The notes beneath the pieces are model-generated. The model was not told the DNA's origin. It made no database searches and worked only from the letters and a program-made list of their open reading frames with translations. Positions 8,400 through 16,814 of a stretch of 64,000 nucleotides of DNA are shown one piece after another; the first letter of the stretch is position 1; each line of letters starts with the position of its first letter. Origin of the DNA: Collinsella aerofaciens. GTDB taxonomy: Bacteria; Actinomycetota; Coriobacteriia; Coriobacteriales; Coriobacteriaceae. The stretch is from positions 92,180 to 156,179 of the forward strand of contig NZ_JAHONA010000003.1 of the NCBI RefSeq assembly GCF_019131995.1, in the 5' to 3' direction. The position numbers and the translations under genes were made by a program.

Positions 8400-9176
8400 T
8401 TGACGCAGCAATTTACGATTACCGTATCCCGACCGGATGGCACATCCATCCCCGTCGTCGTTACCAAAAAGCGCGTCAAGAACTTCAACCTACGCGTCAC
8501 ATCGAGCGGTGAGGTCCACGCCAGTGCACCGCTCGACGCCAGCCGCGAGCGTATCGAAGCGTTTGTGAAGCGCAACAGCGCCTGGATTATCAGTCGACTT
8601 GCCCAGCGCGAGCAACGTCAGGCGACGGCACGAGAGCCGCTCAGCCCCTCGTCCATCATTGCACTTTGGGGCAAGCCCATCACGGTACAAGATGCGCTCG
8701 ATCGCAACTTTGCATCACCCGCACCGCGGCCCAAGCAGGCCACCTTCGCAAGTTTTATGGGTGCCGACAAATCGAACGAACGCCCACAGGCCAAGCGGCG
8801 CGCAACCCTCGACGGCCTGACGTCCGATGAGCTCCAGACCCGCATCGACCAGCTCTATGCATCCGAGGTCACCACGGCGCTGCGCGATATGGCGCGCGCG
8901 TACGAAATCGCAATGGGTGTCGCCGTTTCCCGCGTTTCCGTACGTAGCATGAAAACGCGTTGGGGCTCATGCACGCCCAAATCCGGTGCCGTTCGCATCG
9001 CACGCGAACTTGCCGCCTATCCCATCGAGTGTCTCGACATGGTTGTCGCCCACGAGCTCGTCCACCTGCTCGAGCCAAGCCACAATCAGCGGTTTCACAC
9101 CCTGCTCGACACGTACTGTCCCAACAATAGAGCTCTGTCGCAGCGGCTCAAGCAGCCGCCCCTCAACAAGCTCTAG
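8400..9176 (+). CDS. YgjP-like (DUF45) zinc metallopeptidase
   Basis: A 258-residue protein of the YgjP/DUF45 metallopeptidase group. The zinc motif is H218-E219-L-V-H222 (VVAHELVHLLEPSHNQRFH), with H228 as likely third ligand, and the family signature TRWGSCTPKSGAVRI just before. I place the start at TTG 8400, six bases after AAGGA, because the ATG at 8352 lies inside a hairpin with no SD. A middle stretch (about residues 75-140) is low in homology and variable. Substrate unknown; the family is linked to restriction and DNA-repair contexts elsewhere, but nothing of that kind is nearby. Confidence 0.82.
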   Translation: MTQQFTITVSRPDGTSIPVVVTKKRVKNFNLRVTSSGEVHASAPLDASRERIEAFVKRNSAWIISRLAQREQRQATAREPLSPSSIIALWGKPITVQDALDRNFASPAPRPKQATFASFMGADKSNERPQAKRRATLDGLTSDELQTRIDQLYASEVTTALRDMARAYEIAMGVAVSRVSVRSMKTRWGSCTPKSGAVRIARELAAYPIECLDMVVAHELVHLLEPSHNQRFHTLLDTYCPNNRALSQRLKQPPLNKL

Positions 9177-9182
9177 CGTCGA

Positions 9183-9668
9183 CTAGCGCACGCGCTCGAT
9201 CTCGACACCGCAGCTTGCCAGGGGAAGACCGACGGGCGCCCAAGGCTTATCGAGCTTAACGTGCACGCCAAGCAGCAGGGGGTAACGACGCAGCAGCATC
9301 TGGGCCACACCCTCGGCTGCAGCCTCGATGAGCTTAAACGTATGCTCGCGCAGATAGCCATCGACATCGTGGCATACCGAGCCGTAGTCAATCGAGGCGT
9401 CCAGGTTATCGTGCTCCCCCGCTGCACGCAGGTCGGCATAGAGCACCAGGGACACGATGAACTTCTGGCCCAGCGCGTTCTCTTCGGGATATACGCCGTG
9501 GTTAGCAAAAACCTCAAGACCTTCAACGGTGATGCGGTCGGCATGGCGCAGATCGTCATAGCTCACGTGGGGTACCGCCGTTGCGGTGGATATTTCGCCC
9601 CTTCCACGGCGGGCGAGCTCGGCGCCTTCAGTCTTGGTTGCATTCTCGGGCAGTTTCTTGTTGCTCAT
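9183..9668 (-). CDS. folB: Dihydroneopterin aldolase
   Basis: A 161-residue FolB, which cleaves 7,8-dihydroneopterin to 6-hydroxymethyl-dihydropterin plus glycolaldehyde in folate synthesis. Key segments are VFANHGVYPEENALGQKF with the substrate-binding Glu and VKLDKPWAPV with the catalytic Lys. The family is usually about 120 residues; the first 42 residues here are an unstructured-looking addition, but the ATG at 9668 has AAGGAG and no better start lies inside. It is the last gene of a folE-HD-folB block and converges on the YgjP-like gene with a 6-base gap. Confidence 0.93.
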   Translation of the reverse strand: MSNKKLPENATKTEGAELARRGRGEISTATAVPHVSYDDLRHADRITVEGLEVFANHGVYPEENALGQKFIVSLVLYADLRAAGEHDNLDASIDYGSVCHDVDGYLREHTFKLIEAAAEGVAQMLLRRYPLLLGVHVKLDKPWAPVGLPLASCGVEIERVR

Positions 9669-9711
9669 CGCGATCGTCTCCTTCGTTTAGAACCCCGACC
9701 GCGCAAACTAA

Positions 9712-10293
9712 CTACACGCGAATCGACAGGTTCTTTTTATCCTCGCTCCAGTTGCAAGCATTGCGCGCGGGGCATGCAAAGCAGGCGCGCGACGCTTTGT
9801 CGGCTGCATAGAGCAGACGCTCAAGCGGTTGGCTGTTCACACGCAGCTTTCGATGGCCCAGAATGGCCGTCTTAATGGCTGCGGCATCGGCCGGCTCAAA
9901 CGCCACATCATCGGGCATGCCGCCGAGAATCGCATCAGCGACGCGTTCGCTTGCAACATCATGGGATATACCCGATTCATACTGTTCATCTTTGCCGATA
10001 TCGTGAAGAAGTGCCGTGGCGTAGATGACCTCGCGGTCAAACTCGAGCTGTTCCTCGAGATTCTTGATCCACATAATGCGGGCGACATCGAGCAGATGGT
10101 CAATACCGTGGCGACAAAAGATGCGTCCCGATTCCAGCTGAGCAATGTTGCCCAGGTGGCGCCGGAACAGGCCGTTGGCACAGATGTAATCGATACGAGG
10201 CATGACGCCAAAAGGCGCCAGGCCCGAAGCCATAAAACCGCGACGCGGCGTTCCCTCGTCAGTATTCGATGTAAAGTCGTTAACGACTCTCAT
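9712..10293 (-). CDS. HD-domain hydrolase in the folate block
   Basis: A 193-residue HD-superfamily phosphohydrolase. The metal ligands are visible in order: CRHGIDHLLDV, the ALLHDIGKDEQ core HD pair, GISHDVASERV, and ILGHRKLR. The C-terminus adds a cysteine group, ACFACPARNACNWS, that could bind metal. It starts 2 bases after the folE stop and ends 43 bases before folB. Folate synthesis needs a phosphatase for dihydroneopterin triphosphate between FolE and FolB; none other is seen here, so this is a candidate (inference from position). Nucleotidase or a housekeeping HD role are alternatives. Confidence 0.8.
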   Translation of the reverse strand: MRVVNDFTSNTDEGTPRRGFMASGLAPFGVMPRIDYICANGLFRRHLGNIAQLESGRIFCRHGIDHLLDVARIMWIKNLEEQLEFDREVIYATALLHDIGKDEQYESGISHDVASERVADAILGGMPDDVAFEPADAAAIKTAILGHRKLRVNSQPLERLLYAADKASRACFACPARNACNWSEDKKNLSIRV

Positions 10294-10295
10294 GG

Positions 10296-10853
10296 TTAGC
10301 GTCCCAGCATCCTAAAGAAACGCTCTTCGAGCGCGGGGTCGGTCTCAAAGACGCCGCGGCGAGCGAGCGTCACGGTCTTGGTACCGGGCTTTTGCACGCC
10401 GCGCATGGTCATGCACATATGCTCAGCTTCCATGAGCACAATCGCTCCCTGGGGAGCGAGATACTCCATGAGGGCGTCGGCAACCTGCGCACACAGCTGC
10501 TCCTGCAGCTGCAGACGGCGGGCATAAACCTCAACCGTGCGAGCAAGCTTAGAGAGCCCTGCGACACGGCCGTTGGGGATATAGCCAATGGTAGCCTTGC
10601 CGTAAAACGGCAGCAGATGATGTTCGCACAGCGAGTAGAACGTGATGTCGCGCTCGATAACCAAATCGTTCGAAGCGACGGCAAAAGTTTTGGACAGGTG
10701 CTCCTCGGCACTCTGGTCCATACCGCCGGCGATCTCGCCATACATACGGGCAACGCGCGCCGGGGTCTCCAGCAGGCCCTCACGAGTTGGGTCCTCGCCT
10801 ATACCTTCAAGTAGCAGCTTAATGGCAGTCTCGACTTTTTCCTGATCGACCAT
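10296..10853 (-). CDS. folE: GTP cyclohydrolase I
   Basis: A 185-residue type IA GTP cyclohydrolase, first enzyme of folate synthesis, forming dihydroneopterin triphosphate from GTP. The zinc site is C76 and H79 in [10 protein letters not shown] plus C147 in [10 protein letters not shown]; the motifs [15 protein letters not shown] and [20 protein letters not shown] are intact. It begins 66 bases after the nrdG stop on the same strand and is followed by the HD gene, so it may be read from its own promoter or together with nrdDG. Confidence 0.97.
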   Translation of the reverse strand: MVDQEKVETAIKLLLEGIGEDPTREGLLETPARVARMYGEIAGGMDQSAEEHLSKTFAVASNDLVIERDITFYSLCEHHLLPFYGKATIGYIPNGRVAGLSKLARTVEVYARRLQLQEQLCAQVADALMEYLAPQGAIVLMEAEHMCMTMRGVQKPGTKTVTLARRGVFETDPALEERFFRMLGR

Positions 10854-10919
10854 CTGGGCCTCACTTTTCCGATTTCACGTTCGCGCTATGGTACCACGCC
10901 CTTTGGCATCGGCCACAAG

Positions 10920-11501
10920 CTACATAGTATGGGTCGAATAGACCGGATCGTCCCGCCAAAGCTCCACAGCGTCGCAAAGCGCAACGCCCTCGCGCACAGC
11001 ACGGGCGCGCGTGGCGTTCATATCAATCACGCGCTGATTGCTCGAGCCCCTAAAGCGCAACGAGATATCGTACAGATCCTGAACGAACGGGCCGTCCACC
11101 AACATGTCGAGGCAGGCAAGGATACGGTCCGTCACCTCGGTATGGTGACGACCACCCGGCATAAGCTCCTCGAGCACGTCGCCGGTAAAGCACCAAATGG
11201 TCTTGCCCGACCCCGCGGGATAGGCCGCACGCACGCGTTCGATAAAGTCAACAAGCCCCGCCTGATTCTCGGGCTCCATAGGCTCGCCGCCCAGAATCGT
11301 CAGGCCATCGATAAAGGGATGGTCGAGGCTCTCGATAATCTTGTCCTCGACGGCACGATCGAACGGCTCACCCGCGGCAAAGTCCCACGCGACGGAGTTA
11401 AAGCAATTCTTGCACCCGCGACGGCACCCGCTCACAAACAGAGAAGTACGAACGCCTTCCCCATCAGCAATGTCGAAATACTTAATGTTCGCGTAGTTCA
11501 T
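10920..11501 (-). CDS. nrdG: Anaerobic ribonucleotide reductase activase
   Basis: A 193-residue radical-SAM activase that installs the glycyl radical on NrdD. The 4Fe-4S cysteines are C26, C30 and C33 (SGCRRGCKNCFN, the CxxxCxxC pattern), and GGEPM is the SAM-binding GGE motif. I chose the ATG at 11501 (MNYANIKYFDIADGEGVR), with GGGAG upstream; the longer open frame runs into a palindrome and has no homology. It lies 426 bases downstream of nrdD, an unusually long gap for this pair, filled by two palindromes. Confidence 0.95.
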   Translation of the reverse strand: MNYANIKYFDIADGEGVRTSLFVSGCRRGCKNCFNSVAWDFAAGEPFDRAVEDKIIESLDHPFIDGLTILGGEPMEPENQAGLVDFIERVRAAYPAGSGKTIWCFTGDVLEELMPGGRHHTEVTDRILACLDMLVDGPFVQDLYDISLRFRGSSNQRVIDMNATRARAVREGVALCDAVELWRDDPVYSTHTM

Positions 11502-11516
11502 AGGTAACTCTCCCGG

Positions 11517-11600
11517 GAGGCCGGGACATATCATCCCGTCCTCAAACATTCTCGGCCTTCGGCCTGCGAAACTGCGGGCGGGACGATATGTCCCGGCCTC
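11517..11600. repeat. Long palindrome before nrdG
   Basis: Arms 11517-11538 and 11579-11600 (22 bases) pair with one mismatch. Inside the loop is a small GGCC-TTC-GGCC hairpin (11554-11564). It sits 15 bases upstream of the nrdG ATG, within its leader. Confidence 0.8.
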
Positions 11601-11778
11601 ATGCAAAGGGCAACTCAATGAACGAAGCGAACATCGAGTATAGGGTTCGAGGTCCAATAAAAACTTTGTTGCAGCTCAACCGCCATCGCAAGTAAATCGC
11701 AGCTGCAGCTCAAATTATTTCCGCTAAGAACTTCGAGGAGTGAGCAGGCCTCATGCTGCATCTCAGCTACGTCAACTT

Positions 11779-11916
11779 GGCCGCCCCGTAGCGAGGCCCC
11801 GGACCTTTGCTCGATATGAGTTCCGCACGAACAGGAGGCGCCAGTGGCGCCTCCGTCGTGAGCCAGGACTGTCCGAAATAGCGAGTAAAGGTCCGGGGCC
11901 TCGCTACGGGGCGGCC
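11779..11916. repeat. Long nested palindrome after nrdD
   Basis: Arms 11779-11813 and 11882-11916 (35 bases) pair with one mismatch. Inside is a second hairpin, arms 11834-11842 and 11846-11854 (9 bp) extended by CACGA/TCGTG at 11826-11830 and 11856-11860. The right arm ends 11 bases from the nrdD stop. The 178 bases between this and the other palindrome hold no gene I can support. Confidence 0.85.
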
Positions 11917-11927
11917 TGGGATGGTTA

Positions 11928-14150
11928 TTAGAGATGCAGCACGCGGTCGCGGATCTCCTCGGTTCGGCCCTGGTTCCAGAATTGGGTACCGATGTAGCCG
12001 CACGTACGACGAGCGACGTTCATCTTCTCCTGATCGCGGTTGCCGCAGTTAGGGCACTCCCACACCAGCTTGCCGTCATCCTCGACAATCTTGATCTCGC
12101 CGTCGTAGCCGCACACCTGGCAGTAGTCGCTCTTGGTGTTGAGCTCGGCGTACATGATGTTGTCGTAGATGTACTGCATCACGCGAATGACAGCCTTGAG
12201 GTTGTCCTGCATGTTGGGAACCTCGACGTAGGAGATGGCACCGCCCGGCGAAAGCTGCTGGAACATGCCCTCGAACTTGAGCTTGTCGAATGCGTCGATC
12301 TCCTCGGACACGTGGACGTGGTAGCTGTTGGTGATGTAGCCCTTGTCCGTCACGCCCGGAATGATGCCAAAACGACGCTGCAGGCACTTGGCGAACTTGT
12401 AGGTCGTCGACTCCAACGGCGTGCCGTACAGTGAGAAATCGATGTCGCTCGCAGCCTTCCACTCGGCGCACTTGTCGTTCATGCGCTGCATGACGGCCAT
12501 GGCAAAGGGCGTGCCTTCCTTCTCGGTGTGACTGTGGCCCGTCATGTACTTGACGCACTCATACAGGCCGGCATAACCCAGACTAATGGTGGAGTAACCG
12601 CCCACGAGCAGCTTGTCGATCGTCTCGCCCTTCTTCAGACGGGCGAGGGCACCGTACTGCCAAAGAATCGGTGCGGCGTCAGAAAGCGTACCCATCAGAC
12701 GCTCATGACGGCACAGCAAGGCGCGGTGGCACAGCTCAAGGCGCTCGTCGAAGATCTTCCAGAACTTATCCATATCCTGGTGCGAGCTCAGCGCGACATC
12801 AGGCAGGTTAATGGTCACAACGCCCTGGTTAAAGCGGCCATAGTACTTAGGCTTGGTCGGGTCATAGTTCAGCGCGTTGGCGACATTGTTAAAGCCGTTG
12901 CCCGAACGGTCGGGCGTCAGGAAACTACGGCAACCCATGCAGGTGTAGCAATCGCCATTGCCGGCGGTCTCGCCCTTCGACAGCTTCAGCTCGCGCATCT
13001 TCTTCTCGGAGATGTAGTCGGGCACCATGCGCTTGGCGGTGCACTTCGCAGCCAGCTGAGTCAGGTAGAAGTACGGGGAATCCTCGTAAACGTTATCGTC
13101 CTCGAGCACATAGATAAGCTTGGGGAACGCCGGGGTGATCCACACGCCGGCCTCGTTCTTAACGCCCTCATAGCGCTGACGGAGCGTCTCCTCCACGATC
13201 ATGGCAAGGTCATGCTTCTCCTGGGGCGTACGGGCCTCATTGAGATACATAAAGACCGTCACGAACGGCGCCTGGCCGTTGGTGGTCATAAGGGTCACGA
13301 CCTGATACTGAATCGTCTGAACGCCGCGACGGATCTCGTCACGCAGACGGTCCTCAACAACCTCGCGGACCTTTTCGGGAGATGCGGAAACGCCGAGCTC
13401 CTCAAGCTCGCGAGCGACCTCGCCGCGAATCTTTTGACGGCTCACTTCAACGAACGGGGCGAGATGGGTCAGCGAAATAGACTGGCCGCCGTACTGGGAG
13501 GAAGCAACCTGGGCGATGATCTGCGTCGCGATGTTGCAGGCGGTCGAGAAGCTGTGCGGCTTCTCGATCAGCGTGCCCGAGATAACCGTGCCGTTCTGGA
13601 GCATGTCCTCCAGGTTCACCAGATCGCAGTTGTGCATGTGCTGGGCAAAGTAATCCGAATCGTGGAAATGGATCAGGCCCTCATTATGGGCATCCACAAT
13701 CTCCTGGGGCAGCAGCACGCGCTGGGTCAGGTCCTTGGAAATCTCGCCGGCCATATAATCGCGCTGAACGGAGTTGACAGTCGGGTTCTTGTTGGAGTTC
13801 TCCTGCTTGACCTCTTCGTTGTTGCACTCGATGAGCGACAGAATCTTGTCGTCGGTCGTGTTCTTCTGGCGCTTCAGGCTCTGAACATAGCGATAGATGA
13901 TGTAATGGCGGGCAACCTCGTAGCAGTCGAGACGCATGATCTCGTCCTCGACCAGATCCTGAATCTCCTCGACCGACACGGTGTGGCCCGCGTTCTCGCA
14001 TGCCTCGGCGACGTTTTGTGCCGCGTAAACCACCTGGCGGTCGGTAAGACGAGAGCTCTCCTCGACCTCCAAGTTTGCGGCGCGGATGGCATTGACGATC
14101 TTATCGATGTCAAAGACAACCTCGGTGCCGCTGCGCTTGATGATCTTCAT
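11928..14150 (-). CDS. nrdD: Class III anaerobic ribonucleoside-triphosphate reductase
   Basis: A 740-residue glycyl-radical enzyme that reduces NTPs to dNTPs without oxygen. The N-terminal 95 residues are an ATP-cone (KRSGTEVVFDIDKIVNAI...) for allosteric control. Active-site cysteines lie in GDCYTCMGCRSF, a zinc site is formed by YCQVCGYD and ECPNCGN near the C-terminus, and the radical glycine is G718 in RRTCGYIG. I chose the ATG at 14150 with AGAGG upstream. It is preceded by a 220-base leader and a promoter flanked by NrdR boxes and is followed by nrdG. Confidence 0.97.
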   Translation of the reverse strand: MKIIKRSGTEVVFDIDKIVNAIRAANLEVEESSRLTDRQVVYAAQNVAEACENAGHTVSVEEIQDLVEDEIMRLDCYEVARHYIIYRYVQSLKRQKNTTDDKILSLIECNNEEVKQENSNKNPTVNSVQRDYMAGEISKDLTQRVLLPQEIVDAHNEGLIHFHDSDYFAQHMHNCDLVNLEDMLQNGTVISGTLIEKPHSFSTACNIATQIIAQVASSQYGGQSISLTHLAPFVEVSRQKIRGEVARELEELGVSASPEKVREVVEDRLRDEIRRGVQTIQYQVVTLMTTNGQAPFVTVFMYLNEARTPQEKHDLAMIVEETLRQRYEGVKNEAGVWITPAFPKLIYVLEDDNVYEDSPYFYLTQLAAKCTAKRMVPDYISEKKMRELKLSKGETAGNGDCYTCMGCRSFLTPDRSGNGFNNVANALNYDPTKPKYYGRFNQGVVTINLPDVALSSHQDMDKFWKIFDERLELCHRALLCRHERLMGTLSDAAPILWQYGALARLKKGETIDKLLVGGYSTISLGYAGLYECVKYMTGHSHTEKEGTPFAMAVMQRMNDKCAEWKAASDIDFSLYGTPLESTTYKFAKCLQRRFGIIPGVTDKGYITNSYHVHVSEEIDAFDKLKFEGMFQQLSPGGAISYVEVPNMQDNLKAVIRVMQYIYDNIMYAELNTKSDYCQVCGYDGEIKIVEDDGKLVWECPNCGNRDQEKMNVARRTCGYIGTQFWNQGRTEEIRDRVLHL

Positions 14151-14370
14151 CCTCTTGCCTCTTTCGCATCGTAGCCTCATCGCGCTTCAGAGCCAAACGA
14201 TACCCGGCAGGGCTTGCCCCTGTCTTGCGGCGCCGTCGCGCAATCTGTGTTCTCGATAAACCATAAGCCTCCATGCGGACATTCCCTGGAGCCGATCAAG
14301 CGGCTCAGGGACACGTTCAAAAGAGGCAGTTAAGGTCTTCGTTCTCTGTCCGCCATCTATCATACGACAA
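14151..14370 (-). promoter_or_regulatory. Long folded leader of nrdD
   Basis: From the predicted start near 14370 to the nrdD ATG there is a leader of about 220 bases. A closing helix (14347-14353 with 14275-14281) encloses a stem CCCTG-AGCCG/CGGCT-CAGGG within 14284-14310, followed by further GC-rich hairpins such as CAGGG-GCAAG-CCCTG near the gene. I do not recognise any known riboswitch family. A 63-codon frame inside has no SD and is not called. Confidence 0.4.
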
Positions 14371-14375
14371 AGAAG

Positions 14376-14423
14376 CATCTATATCCTGTATTCTTTTTTT
14401 AGGTCAAACACAACATATAGTGT
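14376..14423 (-). promoter_or_regulatory. nrdD promoter with paired NrdR boxes
   Basis: ACACAACATATAGTGT at 14408-14423 is a near-perfect NrdR box (consensus ACACWATATATWGTGT). A weaker box lies at 14376-14391 with its centre 32 bases away, the usual three-turn spacing. The two bracket and overlap a promoter with TTGACC (14402-14407 complement), an 18-base spacer and TATAGA (14378-14383 complement). NrdR with dATP/ATP would repress here. Confidence 0.75.
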
Positions 14424-14488
14424 TTCAGCAGGTCAAAGCAATTAGTCATTTTGCAGACGCATTAAAAATGAGGGGTTCTTGGCAAGTC

Positions 14489-14502
14489 GGTAAAACGTTA
14501 CC
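14489..14502. promoter_or_regulatory. AAAACGTT-type site upstream of nrdD
   Basis: GGTAAAACGTTACC has 5-base arms around a CG-containing centre. It resembles LacI-family operators and shares its core with sites upstream of gap, oppA and the sialate operon. The rest of 14424-14748 shows nothing I can annotate. Confidence 0.3.
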
Positions 14503-14748
14503 AACACGGCTACCTGCATGGCAGTTATAAAACCCCCTTAGTCAAGCCGCTGACAAATCCTACCAAAACCAAACCGCTCACGCCAAAAGAATCCAAAAGA
14601 TTGTGCTTGACCAACATGTTGCGGTCACGATCGGCCAGGACGTATGCAATCTGCCGGCACCTCTACGGGATGCGAAGACCATCGCGTACAGACCTTGGAT
14701 CAATATTTGGTGGCTTATATTGGCGGCGTGCTTGGTGGCAAAACAAAA

Positions 14749-14776
14749 CAGCCCAGAGGACATAGCCTCTGGGCTG
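14749..14776 (-). terminator. Terminator of the tRNA-Gly/tRNA-Val transcript
   Basis: An 11-bp perfect stem (14749-14759 with 14766-14776) followed on the minus strand by TTTTGTTT. Confidence 0.85.
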
Positions 14777-14784
14777 CGAACATT

Positions 14785-14859
14785 TGGTGGGCGTTAGAAG
14801 ATTTGAACTTCTGACCTCTTCCGTGTCAGGGAAGCGCTCTCCCCCTGAGCTAAACGCCC
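14785..14859 (-). tRNA. tRNA-Val (GAC)
   Basis: A 75-base cloverleaf including an encoded CCA: acceptor GGGCGTT/AACGCCC, T-loop TTCAAAT, anticodon loop CTGACAC with anticodon GAC. It follows tRNA-Gly by 3 bases. Confidence 0.93.
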
Positions 14860-14862
14860 AAA

Positions 14863-14938
14863 TGGAGCGGACAACGGGACTCGAACCCGCGACCCCAACC
14901 TTGGCAAGGTTGTGCTCTACCAACTGAGCCATGTCCGC
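14863..14938 (-). tRNA. tRNA-Gly (GCC), copy 1
   Basis: A 76-base cloverleaf with encoded CCA, acceptor GCGGACA/TGTCCGC and anticodon loop TTGCCAA (anticodon GCC). It differs from the other two copies by one base in the T-loop (TTCGAGT rather than TTCGAGC). Confidence 0.93.
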
Positions 14939-14950
14939 CTGCGAGGATTT

Positions 14951-14998
14951 AATATACGGGATGATCCACCCAAATGCAAGAACTTTTTTTAAAAAGTT
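14951..14998 (-). promoter_or_regulatory. tRNA promoter with A/T palindrome
   Basis: TTGCAT, 17 bases, TATATT, directly preceded by AAAAAAAGTTC and an inverted repeat AACTTTTT/AAAAAGTT (14981-14998). The same block occurs before two other tRNA promoters in this window, probably as an UP-type element. Confidence 0.75.
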
Positions 14999-15079
14999 TT
15001 GCGACGCCCTCGCGAACCTCGCGAGGACATCAGCCACCACGGAAGGCGCAGGCAAACGCAAACTCGCCGCAAGAGGCCC

Positions 15080-16813
15080 CTACATCTCGCCGAGCATGAT
15101 CCAGGCAGAGCTGTCCTGCGTGAGCCTGCCGTCTGCAAGCGGTGATGAGGTGAGCAGGACCCTGCCCGCCGGCAGCTCCACAGGTGCTGCACCGAAGTTC
15201 GTCACACACGCCCAGCCGTTATCGCGGCGATAGGCGATGACGCCGCCCTCAGCGCCCTCGGCACCATCCGCAAGACCGGTGCGCCCGTCAAGATCGAGCC
15301 ACGCAAGATCGTTGGCGCACCCGCGCAGCTTGCGCCGCAGCCAGAGGGCGTCACGATAGAGCGCAAGCATCGATGTCGGGTCCGTTTCTTCCCTATCGGC
15401 AGCATAATCGGAAAACCATGCAGGCTGCGGCAGATGGGGCGCCGCATCGGCGTCTGCCGGCGAAAACCCAAACGATCCGCCCTGCGCGGGATCGTCCGCC
15501 GCCACCCACGGCAGGGGCACGCGACAGCCGTCGCGCCCCTTCTCGCGCTTCGGTCCGTGCGTATTGGTCGCACTGGGATCTTCGAGTGCAGCCCACGGGA
15601 TATCAGCCACCTCAAAAAGGCCGAGCTCCTCACCCTGATACACGTATGCCGAGCCCGGAAGCGCCAGCTCAAGCAAAAGGGCCGCCCGCGCGCGGCGCTC
15701 GCCGAGTTCACGGTCCTCGTCATAAGACGACCCGTCGCGTAAGAGCCAGTCGAGCGCAATCTGGTGGTAGCGCGTCGCCTTGATTTGCGGCAGGGCATAG
15801 CGTGTCGCCACGCGCGGCACGTCGTGGTTGGAGAGTACCCAAGTCGAGGCGGAATCGGATTCGACGGCTGCCTTCAAGCCCTTCTCGATTGCAGTGTGCA
15901 TGTCATCATAGGTCCAAGCGGCCTTGGCAAACTCAAAGTTGAATGTCTGGCCAAGCTCGCTGGGACGCGCGTAGAGATACTGGCGCTCGGGCAGCACCCA
16001 CGCCTCGGCAACGGCACTGCGCGGCGGATTATAGCGGTCGAACACGCGGCGCCACTCGCGATAGATCTCGTGGACCTCATTGCGGTCCCACAGCGGATGG
16101 GTGCCGTCGTCAACCATGTCATCGCCCTCGGCGAGATGCCACCGGTCGAGGTCATCGCGGTCGAGATCCTTGGCGAGACCCTGCGCCACATCAATGCGAA
16201 AGCCGTCGACGCCTCGATCGCTCCAAAACGCCAGGACGTCGCAAAAGAGCGCGTGAACCTCAGGGCATGACCAGTCAAAGTCCGGCTGCTCGGGCGTAAA
16301 CATGTGCAGATACCACTGACCGTCCGCAACACGCGTCCATGCGGGGCCGCCAAAGTTGGCATTCCAATTGGTGGGAGGCAGCTCGCCATGCTCGCCGCGA
16401 CCATCGCGGAAGATATAACGGGCGCGCTCGGGCGATCCGGGGCCGGCGGCAAGAGCGGCTTTGAACCAGGGGTGCTGGCTGGATGAATGGTTGGGCACGA
16501 TGTCGACGATGACCTTGATGCCGCGCGCGTGAGCCGCAGCGATCATGTCATCGAAGTCGTCAAGCGAGCCGAGACGTGGATCGACATCGCAGTAGTCCGC
16601 CACATCATAGCCACCATCGACAAGAGGCGATGGGTAAAACGGGCTCAGCCAGATGGCCTCGATACCCAGCCGCTCAAGATAGTCCATCTGCTGGGTAATG
16701 CCCGCGATATCGCCCAGACCCGAACCAGTCGAATCCTTAAACGAGCGCGGGTAGATCTGATAGATCGCGGCATCGGACATCCATGAACGCGAAGAAGACT
16801 TTTCTGTAACCAT
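15080..16813 (-). CDS. GH13 alpha-glucosidase
   Basis: A 577-residue glycoside hydrolase family 13 enzyme, cleaving alpha-linked glucosides such as maltose, isomaltose or sucrose. The catalytic triad is D208 (DGFRIDVAQ), E270 (AVAEAWV) and D331 (LSNHDVPR); the family regions DIVPNHSS and IYQIYPRSFKDSTGSGLGDI are intact. No signal peptide, so it works on imported sugar. I chose the ATG at 16813 with GGGAG upstream; the open frame continues through tRNA genes but is not coding there. The gene lies alone between two tRNA-Gly copies. A 9-bp helix pairs the start region with upstream leader. Exact linkage specificity cannot be told. Confidence 0.9.
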   Translation of the reverse strand: MVTEKSSSRSWMSDAAIYQIYPRSFKDSTGSGLGDIAGITQQMDYLERLGIEAIWLSPFYPSPLVDGGYDVADYCDVDPRLGSLDDFDDMIAAAHARGIKVIVDIVPNHSSSQHPWFKAALAAGPGSPERARYIFRDGRGEHGELPPTNWNANFGGPAWTRVADGQWYLHMFTPEQPDFDWSCPEVHALFCDVLAFWSDRGVDGFRIDVAQGLAKDLDRDDLDRWHLAEGDDMVDDGTHPLWDRNEVHEIYREWRRVFDRYNPPRSAVAEAWVLPERQYLYARPSELGQTFNFEFAKAAWTYDDMHTAIEKGLKAAVESDSASTWVLSNHDVPRVATRYALPQIKATRYHQIALDWLLRDGSSYDEDRELGERRARAALLLELALPGSAYVYQGEELGLFEVADIPWAALEDPSATNTHGPKREKGRDGCRVPLPWVAADDPAQGGSFGFSPADADAAPHLPQPAWFSDYAADREETDPTSMLALYRDALWLRRKLRGCANDLAWLDLDGRTGLADGAEGAEGGVIAYRRDNGWACVTNFGAAPVELPAGRVLLTSSPLADGRLTQDSSAWIMLGEM

Positions 16814-16814
16814 G

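Noticed and set aside
14187..14378. A 63-codon minus-strand frame in the nrdD leader
   Set aside because: No Shine-Dalgarno, starts next to the predicted promoter -10, no recognisable protein; better explained as a structured leader.
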